Shown in pieces: positions 17,713 to 27,366 of a DNA stretch of 43,910 nt. The position numbers and the translations under genes were made by a program. The stretch's first letter is position 1; the number at the start of each line of letters is the position of its first letter. The notes under the pieces were generated by a model. The model was not told where the DNA came from and made no database searches. It saw only the letters and a program-made list of their open reading frames with translations. Source of the DNA: Desulfobacterales bacterium (lineage in GTDB: Bacteria > Desulfobacterota > Desulfobacteria > Desulfobacterales > UBA2156). The stretch covers positions 1 through 43,910 of the forward strand of contig JALVQN010000052.1 of assembly GCA_027025555.1 (NCBI GenBank), in the 5' to 3' direction.

Positions 17713-19026
17713 ATGCCAAAACACGAAACTCCGATGTTGGACCAGCTGGAATCCGGCCCGTGGCCGAGTTTTGTGTCCGACATTAAGCAGGAAGCGGAAT
17801 CGCGGGCAAAAAATGAAAGAAACATCGAGTATCAGATCCCCCAGGATGTGTGCGAGGACATTCTCGGTGTGTTGGAACTGTCCTACAAGCACAAGCGCAC
17901 CCACTGGAAGCACGGCGGCATTGTGGGGGTTTTCGGCTACGGCGGGGGTGTCATCGGCCGCTATTGCGACCAGCCCGAGATGTTTCCCGGCGTGGCCCAT
18001 TTTCACACGCTGCGGGTCAATCAACCCGGCGGGAAATTTTATACCACCGAATATTTGAGGCAGCTTTGCGATCTCTGGGAATTCCGGGGAAGCGGGATCA
18101 CCAACATGCACGGCTCCACCGGAGACATCGTCTTCCTTGGGACCACCACGCCCCAGCTGGAGGAAATCTTTTATGAAATGACCCACAAGTTGAACCAGGA
18201 CCTGGGCGGTTCAGGGTCCAACCTGAGGACACCCTCGGATTGTGTCGGGGAGGCGCGCTGTGAGTTCGCCTGTTACGACACCCAGGCCCTTTGCTACGAT
18301 TTGACCATGACCTATCAGGACGAGCTCCATCGTCCGGCCTTTCCTTACAAGTTCAAGTTCAAGTTCGACGGGTGCCCCAACTGCTGCGTGGCTTCCATCG
18401 CCCGGGCCGACATGTCCTTCATCGGCACCTGGAGAGACGATATCCGCATCGACCAGGAAGCCGTCCAGGCGTACATCGGCGGCGAACTGGCCCCCAATGC
18501 GGGTGCCCATAAGGGCCGGGATTGGGGCAAGTTCGACATTCAAAAAGAAGTCATCGATCTGTGCCCCACCCAGTGCATGTGGATGGAGGGCAAGGAACTC
18601 AAGATCGACAACAAGGAATGCAACCGGTGCATGCACTGCATCAATGTCATGCCGAGGGCCCTTCGGATCGGAAACGATCGCGGACTTTCCATTCTGGTGG
18701 GTGCCAAGGCCCCGATTCTGGACGGCGCCCAGATGGGTTCTATGCTGGTACCGTTCATTAAAGCCGAAGCGCCCTATGACGAGATCAAGGAGATCATCGA
18801 GAAGATCTGGGATTGGTGGATGGAAGAAGGGAAGAACCGGGAACGCCTGGGTGAACTCATGAAGCGGCAGGGATTTCAGAAACTCCTTGAAGTCACCGAA
18901 CTGAAACCGGATCCCAGAATGGTACAGGAACCGCGATCCAACCCCTACATTTTCTGGAAAGAAGAAGAGGTGGAAGGCGGATGGGATCGAGACATCAATG
19001 AGTTCAGGAAATATCATCAGAGATAG
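17713..19026 (+). CDS. dsrA: dissimilatory sulfite reductase alpha subunit
   Basis: 437 aa. [79 protein letters not shown]. Confidence 0.97.
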   Translation: MPKHETPMLDQLESGPWPSFVSDIKQEAESRAKNERNIEYQIPQDVCEDILGVLELSYKHKRTHWKHGGIVGVFGYGGGVIGRYCDQPEMFPGVAHFHTLRVNQPGGKFYTTEYLRQLCDLWEFRGSGITNMHGSTGDIVFLGTTTPQLEEIFYEMTHKLNQDLGGSGSNLRTPSDCVGEARCEFACYDTQALCYDLTMTYQDELHRPAFPYKFKFKFDGCPNCCVASIARADMSFIGTWRDDIRIDQEAVQAYIGGELAPNAGAHKGRDWGKFDIQKEVIDLCPTQCMWMEGKELKIDNKECNRCMHCINVMPRALRIGNDRGLSILVGAKAPILDGAQMGSMLVPFIKAEAPYDEIKEIIEKIWDWWMEEGKNRERLGELMKRQGFQKLLEVTELKPDPRMVQEPRSNPYIFWKEEEVEGGWDRDINEFRKYHQR

Positions 19027-19037
19027 GGGGGAAGACC

Positions 19038-20186
19038 ATGGCATTTATATCTTCAGGATACAATCCGGACAAACCGTTGGAGGATCGCATCACCGATATC
19101 GGTCCCAGGAAATACGATGAGTTTTACCCGCCGGTCATTGCCAAGAACAAGGGCAAATGGCTGTATCACGAAATCCTGGAACCCGGCGTGTATGTCCACG
19201 TCTCGGAAACGGGGGACGAGGTGTACACGGTCCGCGTCGGGGGTGCCCGCCTCATGAGCGTCACCCATATCCGGGAAATCTGCGACATTGCGGATCAGTA
19301 CTGTGACGGGTATGTGCGGTTCACCACCCGGAACAACATCGAGTTCATGGTGGACAAGAAGGAAAAAGTAAAACCTTTGGTGGATGATCTGATGAGCCGG
19401 AAGTTTCCCGCGGGTTCCTACAAGTTCCCGGTGGGGGGGACCGGCGCCGGGATCACCAACATCGTGCACACCCAGGGCTGGATCCACTGCCATACCCCGG
19501 CCACCGATGCATCGGGACCGGTGAAGGCCACCATGGACGTGCTCTTCGACGATTTCCGGGATATGCGCCTGCCGGCCCATCTTCGGGTCTCTTTGGCATG
19601 CTGCCTGAACATGTGCGGCGCGGTCCACTGTTCGGACATCGCCATCCTGGGCTATCATCGCAAACCGCCCATGCTGGATCACGAATACCTGGACAAGATG
19701 TGTGAAATCCCCCTGGCCATTGCCGCATGCCCCACGGCCGCCATCAAGCCGGCCAAGGTGGAGCTGCCCGACGGCAAGAAGGTCAACAGCGTGGCGGTCA
19801 ACAACGACAGGTGCATGTTCTGCGGGAACTGCTACACCATGTGTCCCTCCATGCCCCTGGCGGACGATGTGGGCGACGGTATCGTCATCATGGCCGGCGG
19901 AAAGGTCTCCAACCGGCTCAGCGCACCCAAGTTTTCCAAGGTCGTGGTGGCCTTCATCCCCAATGAACCCCCGCGCTGGCCCCAGACCACGGCGACCATT
20001 AAGAAGATCGTGGAAGTCTACGCCAAGGACGCCAAAAAATATGAGCGCCTCGGGGAATGGGCGGAGCGGATCGGATGGGAGCGCTTCTTCGAAAAGTGCG
20101 AACTCGAATTCACCCATCATCTCATCGACGATTTCCGGGATCCGGCCTACTTCACCTGGCGTCAGACCACCCAGTTTAAATTCTAA
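19038..20186 (+). CDS. dsrB: dissimilatory sulfite reductase beta subunit
   Basis: 382 aa. [72 protein letters not shown]. Confidence 0.97.
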   Translation: MAFISSGYNPDKPLEDRITDIGPRKYDEFYPPVIAKNKGKWLYHEILEPGVYVHVSETGDEVYTVRVGGARLMSVTHIREICDIADQYCDGYVRFTTRNNIEFMVDKKEKVKPLVDDLMSRKFPAGSYKFPVGGTGAGITNIVHTQGWIHCHTPATDASGPVKATMDVLFDDFRDMRLPAHLRVSLACCLNMCGAVHCSDIAILGYHRKPPMLDHEYLDKMCEIPLAIAACPTAAIKPAKVELPDGKKVNSVAVNNDRCMFCGNCYTMCPSMPLADDVGDGIVIMAGGKVSNRLSAPKFSKVVVAFIPNEPPRWPQTTATIKKIVEVYAKDAKKYERLGEWAERIGWERFFEKCELEFTHHLIDDFRDPAYFTWRQTTQFKF

Positions 20187-20195
20187 ATTCAACCC

Positions 20196-20219
20196 GGGCA
20201 GGGGCAGACGCCCCTGCCC
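20196..20219. other. strong hairpin in the dsrB-dsrD intergenic region
   Basis: GGGCAGGGGC / AGAC loop / GCCCCTGCCC, 10-bp perfect stem, no U-tract. Confidence 0.8.
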
Positions 20220-20246
20220 CCCCAACTCTCATAAAGGATAGGCCCC

Positions 20247-20483
20247 ATGGACTACGAAGAAGCAAAAGAGAAAATCATTTCCACGCTTTCGAAAAAAAAG
20301 GGCAAGACCAAGTTTTACTTCAATGATCTGGCCAAAATTCTGGAAGCCAAACCCAGGGATGCCAAGAAGATCGTAAACCGCCTGGTCCAGGAAGAGGTCC
20401 TGGAGTTCTGGTCCAGCGGCAGCACCTCCATGTACGGCCTCAAAGGCGCCGGCAAACAGGCAGCCGCCGAAGAGGGCGACTAG
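20247..20483 (+). CDS. dsrD: dissimilatory sulfite reductase-associated protein DsrD
   Basis: 78 aa. MDYEEAKEKIISTLSKKKGKTKFYFNDLAKILEAKPRDAKKIVNRLVQEEVLEFWSSGSTSMYGLKGAG, directly after dsrB. Confidence 0.95.
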   Translation: MDYEEAKEKIISTLSKKKGKTKFYFNDLAKILEAKPRDAKKIVNRLVQEEVLEFWSSGSTSMYGLKGAGKQAAAEEGD

Positions 20484-20529
20484 AACCGGCCTGATTTGAT
20501 TTATCGGCGTTTTTGATCGGTCGGCGGAA

Positions 20530-21987
20530 ATGACACCCCCCCGGATCATGATCGCGGCCTGCCGCGGCGGATCCGGCAAGACCTTCCTTTCCATCGGGAT
20601 CGTCGCTGCCTGGCGTGCCCAAGGAAAGCGGGTGGTCCCCTTTAAGAAAGGACCGGACTACATTGATGCGGGCTGGCTTGCCCTGGCGGCAGGCCGGCCC
20701 TGTCATAATCTGGACACCTTCCTCATGCCTTCCGAGGCGGTCGTTGGTTCCTTCCACGGGAACAGCCAAGACGGCGACATGGCCGTCATTGAGGGGAATC
20801 GAGGCCTTTATGACGGCCTTGACCATCTCGGAAGCACCAGTTCGGCTGAGCTGGCCAAGCTATTGGCCCTGCCGGTCATCCTCATCATCAACAGCACCAA
20901 GACCACAAGGACCATGGCCGCGGTGGTTTTGGGGTGTATGCACCTGGATCCGGAGGTGGCCCTCAAGGGGGTCATTTTGAACCGGGTGGCCGGGTCGCGT
21001 CATGAAGCCATCCAAAGAAGGAGCATCGAGTACTACTGCGGCATTCCCGTGGTGGGCGCCGTGCCCAAGCTTTCCCGGGAGCGTCTCCCCGAACGCCACA
21101 TGGGGCTTGTCCCCACCGTGGAACACGACTGGGCCAGGGCCTCCATCGAGGAAGCCTCCCGGGTGGTCCAGCGCCACATCGACCTGGAAGCCCTGGCCAC
21201 CATCGCGGAAAGCGTGGAGGACCCCGGGAAAAAGCGCCTTGAAGGCGAATCCCGCGCCTTAAAAGAGGCGCCCCTTGCCGTGGAGCAGATGCCAGAAAGG
21301 CTCCGTCCGAAGCCGCAGAAGGGGGCGCGTGTTAAAATCGGGGTGATCCGGGACAGTGCGTTTCAGTTCTATTATCCGGAAAACCTCGATGCCCTGTCCC
21401 GGGCAGGCGCCGAACTGGTCTTTTTCAGTCCCCTCACGCAGGCAAGCATTCCCTCCATCGATGCCCTTTACATCGGGGGCGGATTCCCGGAAACCCATGC
21501 GGCGGCCCTTTCCAAAAATGCCCCCTTTATGGAGGCGTTAAGGGGCCTGGTGGATGCCGGCCTTCCAGTCTATGCGGAGTGCGGAGGGTTGATGTATCTG
21601 GGACAGGCCCTGGTCCTCAAGGAAGGGACCTATCCCATGGCGGGCGTCTTGCCCGTCACCTTCGGTTTTTCCGGGCGGCCCCAAGGACACGGCTATACCC
21701 TAGCGGAGGTGATCGCCGAAAACCCCTTTTATCCGGTGGGCGAGCGGATCCGGGGCCATGAATTCCATTATTCCAGCGTGCTTCAATGGCAGGGCAAGGA
21801 GACGGATTTTGCCTTTTCCATGAAAAGGGGGATCGGATTTCTCAACGGCAAAGACGGCGTCTGTTATAAGAACGTGCTGGCCACCTACACCCACATTCAT
21901 GCCCTGGGAACCCCTTCCTGGGCAAAGACCCTGGTATCCCGGGCGGTGGCCTTTGCGTCTTTGAAAAAAAAGGGCGATCGCCCCTGA
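20530..21987 (+). CDS. cobB: cobyrinate a,c-diamide synthase family (CobB/DsrN-like)
   Basis: RIMIAACRGGSGKTFLSIGIVAAWRAQGKRVVPFKKGPDYIDAGWL; class I GATase PVYAECGGLMYLGQAL; position directly after dsrABD. Confidence 0.92.
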   Translation: MTPPRIMIAACRGGSGKTFLSIGIVAAWRAQGKRVVPFKKGPDYIDAGWLALAAGRPCHNLDTFLMPSEAVVGSFHGNSQDGDMAVIEGNRGLYDGLDHLGSTSSAELAKLLALPVILIINSTKTTRTMAAVVLGCMHLDPEVALKGVILNRVAGSRHEAIQRRSIEYYCGIPVVGAVPKLSRERLPERHMGLVPTVEHDWARASIEEASRVVQRHIDLEALATIAESVEDPGKKRLEGESRALKEAPLAVEQMPERLRPKPQKGARVKIGVIRDSAFQFYYPENLDALSRAGAELVFFSPLTQASIPSIDALYIGGGFPETHAAALSKNAPFMEALRGLVDAGLPVYAECGGLMYLGQALVLKEGTYPMAGVLPVTFGFSGRPQGHGYTLAEVIAENPFYPVGERIRGHEFHYSSVLQWQGKETDFAFSMKRGIGFLNGKDGVCYKNVLATYTHIHALGTPSWAKTLVSRAVAFASLKKKGDRP

Positions 21988-22003
21988 AACAGACGATCGC
22001 CCT
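21964..22003 (-). terminator. rho-independent terminator of the cytochrome gene, embedded in the 3' end of cobB
   Basis: Minus strand AGGGCGATCG-loop-CGATCGCCCT followed by a T-run (complement of the A-run at 21964-21971). Confidence 0.75.
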
Positions 22004-22037
22004 GTGGATCGCGTCAGGTACCCTCCCTCCGCCGGGG

Positions 22038-22520
22038 CTATTTCTTTTTCTTTTTATGGCACTTGGCGCAGGTGGTGGGAGCGGCCTTTGTCTTGAATTT
22101 CTTGTTGTACAGCTTGTGACAGCCCTTGCAATTGTAATGCAGGGCTTCGGCGTGGTATTCCAGCCGCTGTTTCTTGGAAAGCTTGGGCGCGTTTTTCCCT
22201 TTGGGACGTTCCCCGGGTTTCTTGTGGCACTCGATGCAACTCTTCACCGGGTCCCCGTCTTTCAGGTTCGTCAGGGGCTTTCCCTTGTCATCGTGATGGC
22301 ATTCGCCGCACCCGTTCTTATACAGATCCGGCGCCTTTTTGGCATAATCTTCCGAATGCTTTTTGTGAGCAAACACCACGATGCCCTTTTTGTGTTTCTT
22401 GTAGGCCTTGTTTTCCATCTTGATGGTGTCCGGCATCTTGCCCGCCACAAGGGGCCCCGCCGTAAAGAGGAGGGCAATGCCTGCCATCACCGCCACGAAT
22501 ATCCATGACCTTTTTACCAT
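22038..22520 (-). CDS. tetraheme cytochrome c3 family protein
   Basis: Four CxxCH motifs (CGECH, CIECH, CKGCH, CAKCH), N-terminal signal peptide MVKRSWIFVAVMAGIALLFTAGPLVAG, AAAGGAGG RBS before ATG at 22520. Confidence 0.9.
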   Translation of the reverse strand: MVKRSWIFVAVMAGIALLFTAGPLVAGKMPDTIKMENKAYKKHKKGIVVFAHKKHSEDYAKKAPDLYKNGCGECHHDDKGKPLTNLKDGDPVKSCIECHKKPGERPKGKNAPKLSKKQRLEYHAEALHYNCKGCHKLYNKKFKTKAAPTTCAKCHKKKKK

Positions 22521-22572
22521 AGACGTTTTCACCTCCTTTCGCTGGGTTTTCATATCCAAAAAAATCGAGGAT

Positions 22573-22602
22573 TATCTATCAATTTTCGAGACAATTTGTC
22601 AA
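22573..22602 (-). promoter_or_regulatory. promoter of the cytochrome c3 gene, overlapping the region just after tatC
   Basis: Minus strand TTGACA (22597-22602), 18-nt spacer, TAGATA (22573-22578). Confidence 0.4.
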
Positions 22603-22614
22603 CGGGAAACGCCA

Positions 22615-23367
22615 TCAGGACTCTTCTTCATCCGGTGCCTTTCTTTCAAAAAGCCGGGCACCCAGGATACTGATTTCATACAACACGATCATGGGAAGGG
22701 CCATCATGGTCTGGGTGACCACGTCCGGCGGGGTTAAAATGGCCGCCATCACGAAAAACAACAAGATGGCGTATTTCCGGTTTTTTTTCAAGAAAGCCAC
22801 AGACACAAGGCCCAGTTTGGACAAAAACGTCAGCAGCAGCGGCAGCTCGAAAACAAGGCCGAAGGCCAAAAGGAGCTTGGATGCAAAGCTCAGGTACTCC
22901 CGCATGGAAGGCAAGGGGCGGATGGTGTCGGTGGCAAAACTTAAAAAGAACTTGAACCCGAAGGGAAAGACCACAAAATACCCGAACAGGGCGCCGCCCA
23001 CAAAGAAAAACGAAGACAGAAAAACGATGGGCAAAAGGATGCGTTTTTCTTTCCGATAGAGCCCCGGGGCCACAAACATCCAGAATTCATACAAAATGAC
23101 CGGCACCGCGAGCATCAGACCCGCCAGGAAGGCGACTTTCAGATAGGAAAAAAACGCCTCGGGCAACCCCGTGAAGACCAGTTTGTCCCCTTCTTGCATG
23201 GCGAGGATCAGCGGGCGGGTTAGAATCTGAAAGAGCTTTTCCTTGAAGGCATAGGCCAGGGCAAACCCCACGCCCACGGCGATGAAACAGACGATCAGGC
23301 GCTTTCTCAGTTCTTCCAGATGGGCGGTAAACGGAAGCTTGTCTTCTTCACTGAGGGTCTTGGGCAT
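22615..23367 (-). CDS. tatC: twin-arginine translocase subunit TatC
   Basis: FTAHLEELRKRLIVCFIAVGVGFALAYAFKEKLFQILTRPL; LYRKEKRILLPIVFLSSFFFVGGALFGYFVVFPFGFKFF. Confidence 0.95.
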   Translation of the reverse strand: MPKTLSEEDKLPFTAHLEELRKRLIVCFIAVGVGFALAYAFKEKLFQILTRPLILAMQEGDKLVFTGLPEAFFSYLKVAFLAGLMLAVPVILYEFWMFVAPGLYRKEKRILLPIVFLSSFFFVGGALFGYFVVFPFGFKFFLSFATDTIRPLPSMREYLSFASKLLLAFGLVFELPLLLTFLSKLGLVSVAFLKKNRKYAILLFFVMAAILTPPDVVTQTMMALPMIVLYEISILGARLFERKAPDEEES

Positions 23368-23731
23368 CTTTCGGAAGATCCTTGGCTTCCGCGGTCGCGT
23401 CTTTGGCCTGGGTTTCCGCGGTCTCGTCTTTGGCCCGAGCCTTCTCCGTCTCCTGAAAAGACGGGGCATTCAAGTCGTCCATGGGAGCCTTGACACTGCT
23501 TTCGGCTTCCCGAAGATCCTGGTTGATATCCTCAAAGGCCTTTTTCACGTCTTTGAGCTCCTTGAAATCTTCATCGATTTCAAGGGACTCCTTGAAATCC
23601 CGTGTGGCCTTTTTGAATTCTCCCAGGGCCCTTCCCAGGGATTTCGCCAGGTCCGGAAGCCTCTTGGGCCCGATCACCACCAAGGCGATGGCCAGAATCA
23701 TGATCATCTCCGGCATTCCGATGCCGAACAT
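23348..23731 (-). CDS. tatB: Sec-independent translocase TatA/TatB family protein
   Basis: MFGIGMPEMIMILAIALVVIGPKRLPDLAKSLGRALGEFKKATRDFKESLE; overlaps the tatC start by 20 nt. Confidence 0.88.
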   Translation of the reverse strand: MFGIGMPEMIMILAIALVVIGPKRLPDLAKSLGRALGEFKKATRDFKESLEIDEDFKELKDVKKAFEDINQDLREAESSVKAPMDDLNAPSFQETEKARAKDETAETQAKDATAEAKDLPKDAQDPQ

Positions 23732-23894
23732 TAAAAGCTCCTTTTCATTCCGGATTGAAAGGGCCGGGTTGCCCCCCGACGCATTCTCAAAGATCCGTAT
23801 TTCTACTGATTTTATTTGAAGGTGTCAAGGTGGCTGAAAAGGGCGGCCAAGAGGGTTTTGACCTGCCTTCCGGTCCTTTTGCACCCAGGGGGTG

Positions 23895-25097
23895 TCAGGG
23901 CGATGATATTCGGGTTCCGGGCTTCAAGACGAGGAAATAAAGCTTTCCCGCATGCTGCATGTGGCCAGCGGCGATTTCGGCATAGGGGCCGTTTCCCCAG
24001 AACAGGTCGGCGCGGCCCGGCCCCCGGATGGCCCCGCCGGTGTCCTGGTGGAGCACAAAACGATGCAGAGGAGACCACCTGAGGATGTTTCCCCCGGCAT
24101 CGATGACGGGCTTTTGGGCCATGATGAAGCCCAGGGCTCCGGGCGGAAAGCATCGGGGATCCAGGGCCATGGATCGGCCCGGGGTGAGGGTCACGTCCAG
24201 GGACCCCTTGGGGCCGTCTTTTTCGATTTTGAAAAAAACATAACTCGGGTTGGCGTTGAGGATCTCCTGGACTTCATCCGGGTGCGCTTTGAGATAGGCC
24301 CGGATGCGCTGCATGGACATCTTCGATCGCTCGATCTTCCTTTTCTCCACAAGGAGCCTGCCGATACTCCGGTAAGGGCGTCCGTTGGAAATGTGATAGT
24401 GGAGGTTCAGGGGTTCACGCCCCTGGATATAGACTTTTCCGGAGCCCTGGATCTGTAAAAAGAATGCATCGATGGGGTCCTTCAGCCACACCAGGGGCTT
24501 TGCCCGGCCGTTGAGACGCTTGTCCCCATCAATCGCCTTGCGATCAGGATACGGGACGAGGGTCCGGCCGTGATGTCTGCCGATCAGGATTTTTCCCTTC
24601 CAGGCAGACCGGAAAAGCCCGAGATCCACCGTGACCAAGTCATCAGGCCTGGCATAGAGGGGATAAATGAAGGGCTTCTTCTTTTCCAGGCTTCCTTCAA
24701 GGAGGGGTTCAAAGTAACCGGTGAAAAGAACCTTCCCCGGTTTTCCCGCGCCCACGCTTTCATAGAGTCGATAGTGTTTTTGGAGAAAGCGGTTCAGCGC
24801 CGCATGCGTCGGCCGGCTTTCAATGAAAGTCAAAAAAGATTCCAGGGAACGGATGACATGGGCGGTGGAATAGGTGTCGACCCCAAAAGAAAAGGACTGC
24901 TTCGGATCCCGCCGGCTAAGATAGACAAGGCTTTGTTGAATGGCATGGGCCAATCCGTCGTACTCCATATCGTCGGTAAAGCGGGGCCAATCCTGTCGGG
25001 GCACCGGCTTTAAGGAAAGCGCCTTTTGTTTGACATGCCCGATGCAACCGGTCAGCAGAAAGACCCAGCAAAGGATAAGGACTAACCGATGCCGCAT
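23895..25097 (-). CDS. mltA: membrane-bound lytic murein transglycosylase A (MltA)
   Basis: Lipoprotein-like N-terminus (LVLILCWVFLLTGC); VLFTGYFEPLLEGS; QIQGSGKVYI; NPSYVFFK; HRFVLHQDTGGAIRGPGRADLFWGNG. Confidence 0.92.
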   Translation of the reverse strand: MRHRLVLILCWVFLLTGCIGHVKQKALSLKPVPRQDWPRFTDDMEYDGLAHAIQQSLVYLSRRDPKQSFSFGVDTYSTAHVIRSLESFLTFIESRPTHAALNRFLQKHYRLYESVGAGKPGKVLFTGYFEPLLEGSLEKKKPFIYPLYARPDDLVTVDLGLFRSAWKGKILIGRHHGRTLVPYPDRKAIDGDKRLNGRAKPLVWLKDPIDAFFLQIQGSGKVYIQGREPLNLHYHISNGRPYRSIGRLLVEKRKIERSKMSMQRIRAYLKAHPDEVQEILNANPSYVFFKIEKDGPKGSLDVTLTPGRSMALDPRCFPPGALGFIMAQKPVIDAGGNILRWSPLHRFVLHQDTGGAIRGPGRADLFWGNGPYAEIAAGHMQHAGKLYFLVLKPGTRISSP

Positions 25098-25585
25098 CGA
25101 TGCCCCTTTTGATCCCGGATAAAGGTGCCGCTCTTGCCCCCTGATTTTTCGAGCAAGAAGATATCCGTGAGGGTCATGGTTTTGTCATAGGATTTGCACA
25201 TGTCGTAAATGGTCAAGGCGGCCACGGAAACGGCGGTGAGGGCCTCCATCTCCACGCCCGTGAGGCCCGAAAGACGGACCACAGCCTCAATACGGAGGGC
25301 GCTTTTTGAAGTTTCAAAGAAGAAATCGATCTGCACGTGGGTGAGGTTCAAGGGATGACACAGGGGAATCAGGTGGGGGGTCTTCTTGGCGGCCATGATC
25401 CCGGCGATGCGGGCCGTTTCCAGGACGTTTCCTTTTTTGACGGCCTGGGTCCGGATCTTTTCAAAGGTGTCCCGGTTCATCAAGACCACCCCCTGGGCCT
25501 TGGCGATGCGCACGGTCTCGGCCTTGGCCGTGACATCCACCATGCGGACCCGCCCCTTTTCATCGAGATGGGTGAAATCCGGCAT
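25082..25585 (-). CDS. moaC: cyclic pyranopterin monophosphate synthase
   Basis: MPDFTHLDEKGRVRMVDVTAKAETVRIAKAQG; HLIPLCHPLNLTHVQIDF; GVEMEALTAVSVAALTIYDMCKSYDKTM. Confidence 0.95.
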   Translation of the reverse strand: MPDFTHLDEKGRVRMVDVTAKAETVRIAKAQGVVLMNRDTFEKIRTQAVKKGNVLETARIAGIMAAKKTPHLIPLCHPLNLTHVQIDFFFETSKSALRIEAVVRLSGLTGVEMEALTAVSVAALTIYDMCKSYDKTMTLTDIFLLEKSGGKSGTFIRDQKGHRCGIG

Positions 25586-26294
25586 GGGCCTTCCCTTTCA
25601 ACCAGCTGAATGGAGAGTTCTTTTTTTTCAAAACAAGTGTATGACCGTTTCCCACCTTTGAATCCGTCTCTTCGGTATGAACAACTTTCCAATTTAATCC
25701 GACATGGGACCGGCTCCATCCAATGAGATCAATAAGCGTTTGAAGAGAAAAGACATGATAATGCCCCCAGAAGCTATGCCCCGATTCTAACGGATGGCTG
25801 TCGGCATCTCTTTTCAATTGGAAATCCTCGATGAAATGTTCCAGAGGCGTGAGCGGCCGGATGGAATCCGCATGGATGGCGTTTCTTTTTGGAAAGATAA
25901 TAAAGAGGATCCCGCCGGGTTTCACGATTCGATCCCATTCCAAAAAGGCGCTGATGAGATCGGGAATATGTTCAATAACGTGAGAACTGATGACATAGTT
26001 TTGTGAAGCCGCCTTTAAAGGAACGGCGTGCGCTTCGGCGGCAATATCAATGGAAGCATATGCACCGCAGGTATTGACTTGTTCTTGGCGATACATCAAA
26101 AAGTCTTTATAGGCTTTGCTATTTTGGTCTCCTGAATAGATCGCCAGATTCAAACTTCCAGGCAAGTAAAAAGGGTTGTGGGCCGCTGCGCCGATTTCGA
26201 TACCGGTTCCCTTACAATACCGAAAGGCCAGTTTCATTGGAGGGTGAACCACGCGATTTTCCATTTGTCTTACAACGATATTTTTAATCGCCAT
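25560..26294 (-). CDS. class I SAM-dependent methyltransferase
   Basis: CKGTGIEIGAAAHNPFYLPGSLN, YVISSHVIEHIPDLISAFLEWDRIVKPGGILFIIFPKRNA; AT-richer than its neighbours. Confidence 0.8.
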   Translation of the reverse strand: MAIKNIVVRQMENRVVHPPMKLAFRYCKGTGIEIGAAAHNPFYLPGSLNLAIYSGDQNSKAYKDFLMYRQEQVNTCGAYASIDIAAEAHAVPLKAASQNYVISSHVIEHIPDLISAFLEWDRIVKPGGILFIIFPKRNAIHADSIRPLTPLEHFIEDFQLKRDADSHPLESGHSFWGHYHVFSLQTLIDLIGWSRSHVGLNWKVVHTEETDSKVGNGHTLVLKKKNSPFSWLKGKAHAGFHPSR

Positions 26295-26326
26295 TTTGCT
26301 GTCAAAAAGGCATGCCAAAGTTGGGG

Positions 26327-26692
26327 TCAGGGGTGCCCGTAAAATTCCGTTTTCCGGGTGACCGTGGTCTTGATGGCATCGAGGACGTCACTCAGCGTCT
26401 GGATCACATTTTCCCGGATATCCCCGGCAACCGCCAAAAGCATGACGTCCTCGCCCACAAAAAGGTCTCGATCTTCGGCGATCTCCACCAGGATTTCCAG
26501 GATCCCGGGCCGTTTCTTGTGCTCGGCAATCACCTCTTCAAGCTTGAGGGGATCCACCTTCACACGCAGCCCCGTGACCGTTTTTCCGTTTCGGGAAGTT
26601 TTCCGGACCACCCCGTTGTGGATCAGGATCATCCCCGCCCGGTCATAGTGGGGGTGGTTTTTGATCTGTTGAATCAAACGCGATGCGTCCAT
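26327..26692 (-). CDS. MoaE-like molybdopterin biosynthesis protein (divergent)
   Basis: MDASRLIQQIKNHPHYDRAGMILIHNGVVRKTSRNGKTVTGLRVKVDPLKLEEVIAEHKKRPGILEILVEIAEDRDLFVGEDVMLLAVAGDIRENVIQTLSDVLDAIKTTVTRKTE; lies next to mobA. Confidence 0.7.
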   Translation of the reverse strand: MDASRLIQQIKNHPHYDRAGMILIHNGVVRKTSRNGKTVTGLRVKVDPLKLEEVIAEHKKRPGILEILVEIAEDRDLFVGEDVMLLAVAGDIRENVIQTLSDVLDAIKTTVTRKTEFYGHP

Positions 26693-26733
26693 CGGTGCTC
26701 CACGCGTTAAACGCCGGGGTTCCGGTACTTGGG

Positions 26734-27366
26734 TCACACGGCAAGGGCCGGTTGCACTTGCCGTGCCGTGGGTTTCGTGAGTCTTTTCGCCCTTTCCAGG
26801 TCTGCAGGCGTATTGATATTGAAAAAGGAGATCAGCTCAGGATCCTTTACCTTCAAGGTCTTTTCGCGGATGCGAATGACGCGCTTCCTTGAAAAAACAC
26901 GCAATATTTTCAGTCGATCCTGCCGGATGTGGGCTTCAATGCGCTGGAGGCTGGCTTTGGCATAGACGGCGCACAGGGGTTCCAGACCGGCCTTTGTTTC
27001 AGGGATGACGGCATGGCAATCGGGTGCAACGTGATCCAGGATCAGTCGAATCATTTCTTTTTTGATAAAAGGCGTATCGCACGCCGTAAAAAAGGTAAAG
27101 GGTGTTTTTGAATAAAACAAGCCGGCGTGAACGCCCGCAAGGGAGCTGGAAGCGGAAAAAAGATCCGTGGCAATGGTGACATCGTATCGGAGATAATCCA
27201 TGGGCGATTTGGTGATGAGCAGAATCTCTTCAAAGAGCCCTGAAAACGCATCCAGAATGTGCTCTAAAACGGTCTTTTGGAAAATCGTGATGAAGGCCTT
27301 GTTTTGCCCGCTGAAACGGGAATTCCGGCCCCCTGCCAGAATCACCCCTGTGATTGGATAGCCCAT
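26734..27366 (-). CDS. mobA: molybdenum cofactor guanylyltransferase
   Basis: MGYPITGVILAGGRNSRFSGQNKAFITI; FFTACDTPFIKKEMI; FFNINTPADLERAKRL. Internal start of ORF 26734..28041. Confidence 0.88.
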   Translation of the reverse strand: MGYPITGVILAGGRNSRFSGQNKAFITIFQKTVLEHILDAFSGLFEEILLITKSPMDYLRYDVTIATDLFSASSSLAGVHAGLFYSKTPFTFFTACDTPFIKKEMIRLILDHVAPDCHAVIPETKAGLEPLCAVYAKASLQRIEAHIRQDRLKILRVFSRKRVIRIREKTLKVKDPELISFFNINTPADLERAKRLTKPTARQVQPALAV

